Assembly (NCBI GenBank): GCA_964035545.1
Contig: OZ037770.1
Coordinates: 2,418,001 to 2,482,000, forward strand
Source of the DNA: Bugula neritina
Taxonomy: Eukaryota > Bryozoa > Gymnolaemata > Cheilostomatida > Bugulidae
Direction of reading: 5' to 3'
Length of the DNA stretch: 64,000 bases
A program made the position numbers and the translations under genes. Positions 1 to 12,500 of the stretch are shown here, piece by piece. The number at the start of each line of letters is the position of its first letter. The first letter of the stretch is position 1. The notes beneath the pieces are model-generated. The model had not been told where the DNA came from, made no database searches, and saw only the letters and a program-made list of their open reading frames with translations.

Positions 1-356
1 CGCACATAAAGAAGACAACTTAAACTACTGCAAAAAATGTTCTGTTCATTCAGTAACTGAGGGAAACACGGCTGAATAACAATTCTGTAAACTTCATTGA
101 AATGTGAGTTTTCAATTCAAGCGCAGGGGTAAAAAATCAGACAACTCCTAATGACTAACGGCAGCAGGGAAACAAAGAAGCTGACGTGATATAATCATGT
201 GATCAGTAACATTATATACCAAACTCAAAGCTCACTACCAAACATACTAGAGTAGTGATACAGAACACACGGTGCCTATTCTATTCTATGAAAGTTACTC
301 AGAACTTTTTAGAAATAAAATAACAGAAGGTATGAAGGCTACTCATAGCGACTAAC
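1..356. other. Window edge, no coding signal
   Basis: AT-rich sequence beyond the last exon I can support for the minus-strand gene to its right. It is either the next intron or the 3' flank of that gene. I see no convincing exon, repeat or RNA gene here. Confidence 0.4.
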
Positions 357-3300
357 CTGTTAGCAGGAGACGGCAGAGCAGATGACCTTGAGATCTCAGG
401 CTTACTGCTAGCCGGGTGGGGTGGCTGTGAATTCGTACCGATAGAATTGTCACCTGATGTCTCCTCACCAGTTTCTTTCTGGTATACAAAGGCATATATT
501 TGCTATAGCCGTTATAAAAGTCAATTGAAACGAAAGCAAGAAAATAGTGCCAGGAAGTTTTACTTCGAATTTTTACAAAATGCATTGGGGAGACAAATCC
601 TCGCGGACTATACACTTAGCAGGTATCACATCGTACAGATAAATAGCAGTACGGAAAACTAGACTCACAATGACTGGCAAAAATGTCCACATGTAACTGT
701 AACTATCAAATTATGTCAGTCAATTACAAACAAACTACTTTTCTACAATCATCCTCGTGACGAAACACATAACGATAAATCTACAAACCCTGTGAGAGTC
801 TCTCCCCGGATTGACGATTTTATCGATAAATTCTTTTTTAGCCTTGACCTCTGCCTTTATCAAAGAGGGCGGTACAATGCTCGTCTCATCCTTAGCAGAG
901 TTGAAAGTGCGAGGTACTGAGGCTATGTTGCTGCTTGTAGTAGGCAATACCATGACTCCCAGCTTACTCATGCTCTTTGGTGCTGAAGGAACAAAACTAT
1001 GGCTACATAATTGACGATGATCATACACTAGAAGGAGTTTATATAATAATAATACTCGGCTGATAACTGATATATAAATATCATAAAAGGTCAAGGTCAG
1101 TTGCAAACTAGTTTCTAAATCAAACATAGATGAAAAAAATCAAACTAGAGTGTAGTTAGTGAGAAGAAGTGTTACCATTAAAAAATCAAAAATTAGACAA
1201 CAGATAAACAAATTTTAAAGTACTAAGTGAGAGAAACTCGAATCTATGTGTTTCATATATTACATGAATAAAAACAACTACTATGTTTTGACAACAGCAT
1301 TAGTTATTAGGTTGCCAGTATTTTAAAAGTAAAAACCTATTAGAAAATTAGCAATGAGTTTAGAGAGCAGCAGAACCCTATGTAAGCTGTTGAAGAACTT
1401 GAACAAATTCATTTTTCTCCTGTTATATAAAAAGAAATAAAAAAAATCTGAACAATTGTGGGAAAATTTTAAAAATTAGGATAATATTCAAATGAATTTA
1501 TATGAATAAACTTGATGAAACAATGAATGGCATTTTACTAGAAAAATATATTTTGTCCACTGTGAGGTTTTATCTCACAAATCCTTCCTGAATGATTAAA
1601 TTTAGCAAAAACTAACAAGTAAAACTTGGCATTCGCTTTATTGTGAGAAGTTTCGACCATTAAACGTGCATATGTTGGTCTGCTTCAACAGTTTCACCAA
1701 TTTCTCATCATATGCACATTCCATATATCAACTATAAAATCACCTGATTGTGCCGTGGAGTTATCTGCCTTAACAGGAGTAAGTTGAGCGTCTGGTGTGG
1801 TGGTGGCAGATTTCGGAGGTTGTCTCCCCTGCACGTCAGTGACCGCACTCTCCGGCTTGCCATCTGCTGGTAAACTGCTCCACACAGACAGGAAAACCTT
1901 AGGAGCTGACTCTACAGATAATATAAATTGAATCCTCATAGTAAAAGAATATCCAGAATCTGACTTAGCCGTATGAAGTGTTTAAATTTGCACATACAGC
2001 ACATAATTCTCAAAAGAATCAGCTCTAAAGTTGTTTTAAAAAATGTTTTAAAATGTAATTTCGACAAAAATCATGGAAGGGAAGATGTAGATTTAGGAAA
2101 ACTACATACAATATTATAAACGTTAAGGATGTTTACTATTTACTTACTAGCTGGCTTGATCTCAGGCTCTCTTACTGGAACACAGTCTATGCTTTGCTTT
2201 GAGGCTGAACTGCAATCACTCCTCAGTTGCAGGGAAGGTATTGGTGGCCCCTCACTGTGAGGTTTCTCTTCTTTGGTACTAGGGCTAACCGCTGAGAGCA
2301 GACAGTCTATGGTACTCGTGTCATCTCTACAATATGACACACTTGCTATCATCTGTCACTATGCATACTTGCTATCAGCTGTCACTATGACACACTTGCT
2401 ATCAGCTGTCACTATGACACACTTGCCATCAGCTGTCACTATGACAGGAAAAAGTGAAATGAATTGTAACAGCTAAAATAAGTAAATACTCTCCACTTAA
2501 CAGACACCTACTCTAACTTGTCAAGATCAGAAGAAGCAGACGACCTCTTCAACTTCCTGTCCCTGAGACACTGGTTGACTCTCTCCAACAACTCTGGCTG
2601 AGTGCTCGCTGAAATCAGGTGTTTACAGGAGAATAAAATGAAAGAATTACACTGCTATGTAACATAACACATCAGCTGTCTTGACATTGGAAAAACTTTG
2701 TAAACAGAAATAAAAATGATTACAAAGTTAGAAGCATTGGTTCAATGTGCATAGACATATCTTCTGGGATGATACCACAACTCCAAATTGCTCAAATATG
2801 TAACATTCTCTGACGCTACCTTAAAACAGCCCCCGAGATGCCACAGGACACCCAGGAGTAACGTAAAAAGCTGCAGCAGGGTTTCCAAAAGTTCTACTCG
2901 TATTTTTTGTAAGACGAGAAATATTGGACCCACCAGAAGCTTTAATAGACATGAGAATATCTTCCATCTGGTTAATATAGTTGCTGCTGCGAGAGATCTT
3001 TGGTAGCGACTTCCTGACTTCATTGGCTTGAAGGATAGCTTCTTCAGCTCTGCGTCTGTCAGCCATATTGCTGCCTTTGCATCGCTTACTCTCTATAAAA
3101 CAAGTTATAATAACTTACTTATTAAAACAAGCTATAATAACTCCAAACACCTGTACGGTATACACAGCACATTAGCAAATGTCAAACAAATTCCAACTGT
3201 CAAATATTATAAAAACAAAAACAGCAACTACTGCATTTTGACAACAGCTTTGAGTTGCAGATAAAAACATTAAGAAATGGGCAACTTTGAGCTAAAATAA

Positions 3301-6226
3301 TTGATTGATTCAAAAAATTTTAAAGACGAATCTCACCATTCTGGTGGCGAGGTGACATCAGCTTGCTCTTCTCTGTTCCGACAGGCTTCTGGAGAACATG
3401 TTCCCCTCCTCCGCATTTCTTCACGACATTAGTCCGCCCCTGAGCAATCTTGAGAGGATACTTCTTACAGCTGACCTCCGGCTTAGAGCCACCCAGTCTA
3501 TCTGTGTGAGGCACATTCATCTTTTGTCTCACTTTAGACTTCTTGGAGCCCTTGGACATTTTATTTTCAATCTTACGGTTGTTCAAGGCTTCGATGGCTT
3601 GATGATGCTGATCGGCATCACTTTGGTGCGCACCAATCACCTGAGACCAGAGCTGCACCATCTTGTTGGTAGGTGCCAGGGACTCGTACTGTACGGCAGT
3701 CGGAGACGTGCAGCTATCAGACTCGGTCCACCGCGCGGAGTCGTTTGTCCGCAAAGTCGTGTTGGGAGTAAAACTCAGGTTCGTTGAGTGGAACTGGGAG
3801 GAAACCGGTCTGCTTTCTACAGAGTTGAAAGTGTTGGCACGAGATAGACGAGGGCTCTTCACTGTGCATTGGCCACCCCGAGGACTGAAAACCTTTGATT
3901 TCACGACATTCCATCGGCCACTTCTGCTTGACCTTGGCTGATCTGCGTCGAATCCCCTGTTAGGGAAAGACCTCATTGACTCTGGTCTCTTAGACCAGCT
4001 GGCAGGACGGTTCTTAGAGCAGGTTACAGCAGAGTTCATCTCCACATTCCCAGTTTCTTGCAGCTGCTTTGAGTGCCAGAAGTCAAACAGCTTCCCCACT
4101 TGGAAAGGTTCAGGTGTAGAAGTACCAGAGCGTTTCGCACCACCAGGTTTACCACTTGCGTAGCCAGCCACCTCAACCAGTGGGTCTTGAGCTGGCTCAG
4201 CCACCGGTGTCTGCTCAGCTTTACGACCACCAAACTTGAAACACCTGACCTGCTCCACAACTGAAGGTCGGTCGGAGATATTGTGAAGTGCCGAGCTGTG
4301 TGAGGTGTTAGGAACGCTGACAAGACTGTCATCTGTAGTGTACGGGTCGACTGCCTCCCTTCTACTCGCCATGGCGGACTCTAAGTCAGCAAACCGCTTG
4401 ACAGGTCTGAACCCTCTTCCCTTCCACTGAGGAGGGTTGGCAGTCCACACCGGAGGTACGAAGGTTGGCGGAACAGGAACCGTGTCTCTCACAGGAGGTC
4501 GACTGCTAACGGGCTGTCTTGGAAGTAAACTAGTAAAATTTGAATCACTGTTGGGCAACCGTGCAGTGACAGAATATTTTTCGAATGGTTTAAAAGTTTG
4601 AATGGCTCTATCCACGAGGGTGACAGAGCCGGCCGTTCTCTCCAGTATCCACTCCTTGCAGGCAGCAATGCTGTCAGCACTTTGAGGACTTGTCTGACTG
4701 GACTTGGTGACACCAGATGTGATGTCACCACTCTTCATCAGAAATTCCTCCGTCTGCAAAGTGACATGAGGAATCAGTATAAACTTGATGCGAGATATTT
4801 TACAGAATTGACAACTGATTCACTACGAAGAGCAAGTTCATTGAGCCAATAAAATGCTGTAAAACTCGAAAGCAATAAATAAAACCTCTCAAGTTGAAAA
4901 GTTTAAGAAAATTTCGCCAGCAGTTCTGGTGTGTGGTTATAGTAAACATCAATGACATTTAAACTTTACAAGGTATTAACTAAATATTATTAAATACTTG
5001 AGTAGCCTGAGTGTTCAGAGTGAATGACACTGGCGTGACGGGGCGTCTACACAGACTGATGGATTCACTGCAAGATGGAGGATCAAACCCTTCAAAAAGT
5101 TGCCTGAGAGTTTTAATGTCCGTGGGCTGAGGAGACGTAGGAGTAGGTGGAGAGGACAACTCATGTGCTGGAGAACCAACTGGTGATCCCATCTAAAACA
5201 TTTCTTCTATAAATAATTGCTGCTCCATTTTAGAGTACTTTTAAATAAAAAAGTATACGCAAAATCAAAACAGGCTTTGAACTCACGGGTGAGATGGCAT
5301 TGTTTAGTTTGTCGAAATTCACACCAGGCATTTCATTCAAGGATGTCACTTCTGCATCTGTGTGAAAAGTTAAATTCAATATAAAAATTATTATTGTAGA
5401 ATAAAAGTATATATTAAAATATAATTTAATACACAGTATAATCTATTAAATAATGTAAGTTGCAATAGCATAATAAAAAATTAAATTTAATCATGAGTTA
5501 TGACAAGTGGTAAAACTGAAAAAACTTAGAAATAATATATGTTTGAATAAATAGAAATTAAATTTATATATCTTTGTTATCAACGCAACAATTAATTAGT
5601 TAAAAAACTGTTACTACAATGCATTATGGGCAACTTTATAAAAAACCAAGTATTGACATGCATATCAAAATAAACACCTTTTGCTCACCGATTTGAATGT
5701 TTGAAAGAGTAGGCTGGTGATCAATTACGAGTGACATACAAGCCGAGTCGGATGCCGAGTTGAGGCAGCACGTATCTTGATTGATAGAAGCATCTCCTGC
5801 GGCATCATTGCAAACATTTTTAGCTGAGCCTTGCGACACGGCAGTAGATGAAAACTCCGCCCTAAAATCAGAGAAAAATGTGATGCCAGTAAAAGATAAA
5901 TACAGCGAGAAAGAAAAATTTCTGCAGCAAAATAGGAATAATTATTTACCAAGCTGACAAAAAACAAATTTACTGCCATAAAGAGTAAAACTTGATGCAT
6001 AGAAAGAGAAAATTTAACTTAAATTAACTTACATGCTACTACTATTAGCTGTGTACATTGAAGTTGATCTGGAAGATGAACCACACAAAGGAGGCGTGAG
6101 ATGACAATTGAAGAAGTCTCCAGCACCTAAACTCGAGTTCAAAACTGCTTCTTTCTCAAGTTCAGAAGTTTTACTTTTACTTTTAGTATCAGAGCACAGT
6201 GCGCAATGAATTGAATTATAATCCAT
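357..6226 (-). CDS. Unrecognised Ser/Pro-rich multi-exon gene
   Basis: I do not recognise the product. The proposed start is the ATG at 6226 (MDYNSIHCALC). Exons with matching GT-AG borders and compatible phases are 6033-6226, 5689-5861, 5287-5357, 4998-5192 and 3337-4753, then one from 3092 down to about 2900 or 2940 (its donor is uncertain), 2518-2608, 2148-2326, 1744-1911, 789-982 and, less surely, 357-453. The large exon encodes about 470 residues rich in Ser, Pro, Arg and Lys with no obvious fold. The exon ending at 3092 encodes a short helical, charged stretch (ADRRRAEEAILQANEVRKSL), and exon 2518-2608 another (PELLERVNQCLRDRKLKR), so short coiled coils are likely. The low-complexity composition would suit a scaffold, cytoskeletal or centrosomal protein, but that is inference. 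In the exon ending at 3092, reading past the donor reaches a TAA at 2821, so a shorter isoform or two genes are alternatives. The 3' end may lie outside the window. Confidence 0.6.
2337..2450. repeat. 27-bp minisatellite beside a 3' splice site
   Basis: About four copies of a 27-bp unit containing ATCAGCTGTCACTATGAC lie 11 nt upstream (in the minus sense) of the proposed acceptor of exon 2148-2326. Read on the minus strand, each unit carries GTGACAG, itself acceptor-like. Confidence 0.75.
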
Positions 6227-6562
6227 TCATAACCTTCATCACTGCACCTAATTTTTAAATTACTAGGACGTTGCGTTATTTACTCAGTGAATAACGCAAT
6301 GTATTGACTAATGTCAGCATATGAACTTTACCTCCAAAACTAAAGCATTGTGCATTAAGTCACAGCATAACGCTAAACATATTGTCAAAAATACCAACAA
6401 TCAGAATTAATATAATCATTATTTATTTATGTTTCAGTAAATTCCGATAATAATGAAAAGGAAATAAAAAACGTAGAATTCATTTAATAAAACTTCACTG
6501 TATTTTATGAAATTATCAAAATAGAACGATCAAAATGAGTCTATATTATTGTAACTTGTTTA
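6227..6562. other. Short intergenic spacer
   Basis: About 336 bp separate the stop codon of UFL1 from the proposed start of the next minus-strand gene. It must hold the UFL1 3' UTR (AATAAA on the minus strand, read from TTTATT near 6422) and the promoter of the downstream gene. No TATA box stands out. Confidence 0.5.
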
Positions 6563-9500
6563 CTAGGCTGTAGCAAAACCTTCGGATTTCTTCAAGGTAA
6601 AAGCCAGTTGCTTAACTTTATCTAGCGAGTCCAGCAAACGCTCATCGTCAGCTGGAATATTGCCTTTCACTTGCTGAATAATAAGATCTAAACGTAAAAA
6701 ACATACAGTTCATAGAGTAACAACGCAATTACCTTTTTTTTCCAATTGATGACAAAAGATTTTAAATCATCAACAACTTTCGTAAATAAAAAAATAACAA
6801 TGCAGCTCAAACTAATTTAGTACAGACTAGACATATCTATTTTTATATATTTTTCTCAATTTAGCTGTTTAAACTAATAAAATGGTGACAAATACAACTA
6901 AATAATCAAAGTTTTTTCTAATTTTGCTTGATGTTCTATGTTTTTGCTAAACTTTTTTAGCAAATTGGGATATGAAGACTATGAAATTTTATTCATCATG
7001 GTCCGAATACATGCATATATTTAGCTCATATGGCAATGACGCTGCACTTTAATGTTGCAGGCCCTCCCAGCCTTATTTTACTATGCATATTAAAAATTAG
7101 CCATAAAATTACCCCACATAATAAATGTTCATGAATTTTGAGAAAACTTTAAGTTTCAGTCCTAGCTTGCTGATGCGTACTAAAAAAAGTAAAATGACTC
7201 AATACCCTTCAGGCCACTGAACTCTAACCTTGGCAGGTGAAGATGAGGTCGTAGTTGTCAGCTGACAGGTGCGGCTGCATGTACTTGACTATTTGAGGAA
7301 TCATCCGCCCTGAGCAGTGAAGCATAGACTGAGTGACAACTCCAAACAGCACGACTACACACTGGTGGAACACAGTGGCAGCATCACTGGTACCGTCAGC
7401 GTTCTCAGACTTGAGCTGCTCTATCAAAGTCATTCTATGGTTGAACTGTATTTGCCTAAAATATAGTCAATAAAGTAAACTAATCAACACGAGAATGCAC
7501 ACTGCAGGGCAAAACAGCTGATTGTAAGTATTGAAATTTTGTTAAAAGTCAAAAAATGATTCTTTAAATATCTTAATAAAAGTATCCGCATTTAATAGAA
7601 AATTAAAAAGTTGTTTTTATAACTTTAATTGAGAGGCATGTTTAGATTCTTCTAGTAATATATAGCCTCACAAACTGCAAGAACAAGTGTGGTGTCTTTA
7701 GTCTATATGATAAATCAAAACCAGATTATGAAATTCCTTACCGAATTTCCAACAGTGCCAGATTTTTACAAATAAAGGGTGAGTAATCACCCCTCCCCAC
7801 CCGAAGAGGATAAACTAAGTGAACAAGGTAAACTAGTGTCAGTTACCTGTCTCTTTTCTTATCTGACTTTTTCAACAATATCCCTATGTGTTTGGGAGAG
7901 AGAAGGGTTAGTAGCGCCTCGTCAAACGCTTCTAGACTCTACAAAAAACACGGGCTATAAACAGCTATAAAAGCGACAGATTAGTTCTCTAGTCTCAAAG
8001 TGCTAACTTAAAACCCTCAACTCTAAACTACTGCACTCAGTCACCCCCAACTCGGAGCAGCTAATAGAATAATTCTTACACAGCCAACTCAATTTAGTAG
8101 ATAACTACAAATATATTATGTTTTCTTATGCATTAATAATATATAGTATACTGATACTATAAGATAATAATAGACTGAGAAGATCTGAACCACTCACCTT
8201 CCCATTGAGGGACGTATGAACTTTCCCCGTCACGTCTTTAACAGAATCTGGTAGGTTTGATATTATCTTGGCTCGACCCTAAAATTCCTCAACAAATAAA
8301 AAACAGCAGTGAATATGAAAAGAGCTGTAAACTACACGAGTAAGATAGGTTAACACTAACCTCTAAAGTATCGAATGCACCGTCAGGTATTGTTACCATG
8401 TGGTCGGCTGCTAGAGAGGTCAATGTGGCATTGAAGAGCTCAGAGCAGAGTGTTTTGAGAAGGTACTTGGCTAAGTTGGTCTGCAGTTCCTCGTCATCTA
8501 CAGAGTATACACATAGTGTACTCTTTGCTCAGCTATGTTATCATGGAGAGGAAATCAATGTTATTAAAAAATTAATATAATTTTTACTGTAATCAGATTA
8601 AATAACATTTCAATCTCTCCTCATTCAATTTATTTTACACATATTTCAGTGTTAGTCATCTATCTGGGTGATGGCATGATTACACTCGTATTACCAAAAT
8701 TTCTTAATCTGATTTTAAATCATAAATATAGTAGTTGTTTACTCTTGGGATTTTGAAAAAAATTGGAAAAGCAACTCCCAATGAAATAAAAACGCAAGCT
8801 GTCAGCACACATTGGAAAATAAAATACATTATATAACTAATTTGCTTTTGTAGTTTTAAAAAAATTGAAAAGATATTTCAAAACAATAGAAAAGGCAACT
8901 CCCGGTACAATTGAAACACGACCTGTACCTGCTATCAGTTTGACGGACTTCTCAAACAGCTTGATGTTGCTGTACAGAGCGTTCACCTTCTCCTCCAGCT
9001 CTGCCTGCTGTTTCCTCTTGTTAACGCCCCCTGGTGTGACGGCAGACGACTCCATAAAGAGACTCTTGGCTACCTCTTGATACTTGTTTCTCAACGGCCT
9101 GTCAGAATTCACATGAGGAGATAATTTCACAACAACTCAGAGAGCTGGGGAGACTAGAGTTCAAAGTTCATGGCGACTCATTCGATATATCATGTCATTA
9201 GGGTAAGTTCACTTTATCATGTACACACAGCATTTTGGTCTAGTTTATGAAATTATAGTTGCTAATGTAATTGCTTTGTTGCCTAAATCTAATGATTTGT
9301 TAACCAATATAATTAAATAAAAAAATATTATTGTTTCTATTGCCAATAATTTATTAAATTACTAGTTAAAATACAAAGGTCTTCAAGATGATTCTTACAT
9401 CATGTATGTTGACTGTTGTGTTATATTTACTTCTCAAAAGTGCAAGCAATTCTCTCTAATTTTGTAAAATAAATTTAATATTACACATATAGTACAGCTT

Positions 9501-12500
9501 TCACTAGACGTATTTAATTTCAGCATAAAAATACTATATTTTTATGTCAAGTTTGGTATTGAATAAAGTAAATTTGTTCCAAATAGCCAATTCTAGTCTA
9601 AACTACATAGCAAAGAGGAATATTATAATAACATATTAACTGAACATATAATATACTATAATAACTGCAGAAAATACAACTGACCTCTCTAGCCTAGCAG
9701 CGATCTCTTCACACATGACGCCGGAGCAGTCCTTCAGTTGAGGTAACTTCTCAATGACCTCTACAATCTCCGGTAGTCTGAGAAACACCAGAGTCTGAAA
9801 GAAGAAGATCGGGACTACAAGCTAGCCTGACAACAAGCCGACAGAATGAAACAGTAAGCAAGTTTCAGACGGACCTTAGATGTCGCGGCTACAGGGGGCG
9901 TGTCCTCGTCATCGCTATCTTTATTAGCTCCGCCTCTTCCCTTGAACTTATTCTTGACGGCTTTAGAGCGAACCTCTCTGCCCTGAGTACCGCCACCCGA
10001 CTTCGATGTAGCTAACAACACAGACCACAGGCTAGTATTTGCTAACAGAACACAGGCTAGTAGTTGCTAACAGAACACAGACTAGTATTAGGTAACAGAA
10101 CACAGGCTAGTATTGGGTAACAGAACACCCTGACATAGCGAAGGACCAAAGAGTCACGTACCTGCAGCCTTCTTCTTCCTCTCCTCCTTCCTAGACTGAG
10201 ATTCATCTCCCGTGGCACCCATCAATGACCTCTTATCGGACAAGTCAGCAAACATACTAGAGTTCATCTTCATATCCTGTGGAGAGAACAACTCCAGTCA
10301 TTCAAATATATCTAATGCTTTCTAAGGAATTGTACGTAAGGAAACTTACTGCAATTTTTCCTAATTAAACAAACTAGAAAAAATAGGTTCAGCCGTGTGA
10401 TACAAGGAGACACAACTCTATATTGACTAGTTAGTATAATATATAACCATTATAATATAATTAGGCTTGTCTAATATATATATATAACTAAAAATATCCA
10501 TCCTTCATACTAAAACACACTTCTAGTAGAATTGTTAAGGTCATTACAACACCAATTAATATTATTCATCAGCTCACAACTTATAGTACTCAGTATTTCC
10601 ATGTACAATAAATGGTATGACAACTCTAAAGGATATATCCACTACCAGCTGACTCAATACAAAGTATAGAAGGACAATAGAGAGAGACATGACCTGCTGT
10701 TATTCACCCCTCCCCCACCCCCCCCCCTCCCCCCGGGATACACTTTCATTTACTTTATAAGTTTAAACTAACTTTTTCACTACACTTATCTTTATATTGA
10801 GCAGATTATACTAGGAGTATTTTCTGTAAATTACAAGTTCTTAATAATTAAGTAGCAAAAGAAATGCAAAACAATACAAAACTGAATTCAATTAGTTGAA
10901 AGTTGCGAAAACTAAACTGTATAATATATTAGAATAGAGTATTATTGAGAATCATAGCAAAATAATTAGAGTTGGAAGGCAAACATACAGCAAAGTGCTC
11001 AAGTCTCATCTCTTAATACCAGGAGTAAAGTTGGCAGTAGCTTTATGTGTAAAATAGCCACACAAGAGTAGAATATCTAAACTACTGTCAGTATACACTG
11101 CACTATGACAACCTACTATATTACACAATAATCAAGCCATTTCAACGTGTGAAGTTATTTTGTTAAATGGAAAACAATAAGTTTTAAAAATAAATTCAAC
11201 AAGTTTTTTTTATGATAAACTAAAGACACTTGAGTTTAAATCATTTGAAACATATTTAAAAAGTTTGCTTTGAGGAAACTCTTTAGTTTACCATCAGAAT
11301 ATCACAACCACTATACATGTAGCATGCATAACCTGTCTGCTAAGATGAGACAACTCTGCCACGACTCAGTAAACATTCGACTCTATACCCAAACACAGAG
11401 GAGTGTTTTACTCTCACCTTGCGAGCCTTCTCATCCATGATCTCCTCAAACGGTGCAGCACATTTGTTGATGAACCCCTGGGTAGTGATGATGGTGTCGC
11501 ACAGCACTATAGCCTGTTTGTGAGACTTTACAACCATCTGCACAAGCTGGGCGCCGTCCAGCGGTGACACAACAGACGGCAAAACAGTCTACAATTGAAG
11601 ACAGAAAGTTAAGTCTAAAAGGAGATTAAAAAAGCTAAAAAGTAAGAGGTGTGAAGTAAAGAAGTGCATTATTAGACAAGAAATTTTGAAAAAAAAACAG
11701 AAAGTACATTAAAACAGTAGAAGAAACAATGAACAGAATATCATTCTACACTAATAGACGCTAAAAAAATACTTAGAATAAACTGAAAACGGCTAAAACA
11801 GTCTAAGCTTGTTTTAGGTTTTGAAATAAAACTTCAACAAATATCATAATTATTTTTACGAGTTAAGCAGCCATTTTGTAAAATGTTGGATACAACTATA
11901 ACATTTTCCGAGTTTGCTTATAAGCTATAAACAAATTTGTTGAGCATTTAGCAATTAGCATTTCGGCATAATATAATATTCATCTGTTTTTATCAACAGT
12001 TTAAAAAATATGTTGGTTCAAATACAACGAAAATAGCCAAGTTCTTTTACAAGCTTTTAGCCAAGGGTTTGAGGGGACACTGTCGCCCCCCTCCCCCTCC
12101 TTTAAGTTAGCAGAACTCACCATGGCGTCTACAAAGCTGTCGGCAGCCAGACATTCCTCGACAGCGACAGCAAGGGACTCCAGGCAGCTCTCGGAGACGC
12201 AGCAGGCGTTGAGCATGATGGCATTCTTGTACAACTTCCTGATATACTGCTTAGCGTCCGGCACACCCAGCCTGGTCACCGCATCATACTCTGTAACACA
12301 GGAACTCAGACTAAGTATGAGATGAGATAGATGAGACTAGGTAGCCTTAGCTCTCAGCAGAATCAGGGCCTAGCACGGGCAACAGTAAGTGATAAATTAA
12401 ATATAAAAATGTATCATTAATACTGAGAAAAACACTCGAGTTTGTTTAAATATGTTGCAAGAACCTCTCAAGGTGAAAGTATGGAGTGGAATAAAAAGTA

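Noticed and set aside
3398-3941. Plus-strand ORFs of 129 and 92 codons
   Set aside because: They lie opposite the large minus-strand exon 3337-4753, which has matching splice borders; they are shadow frames.
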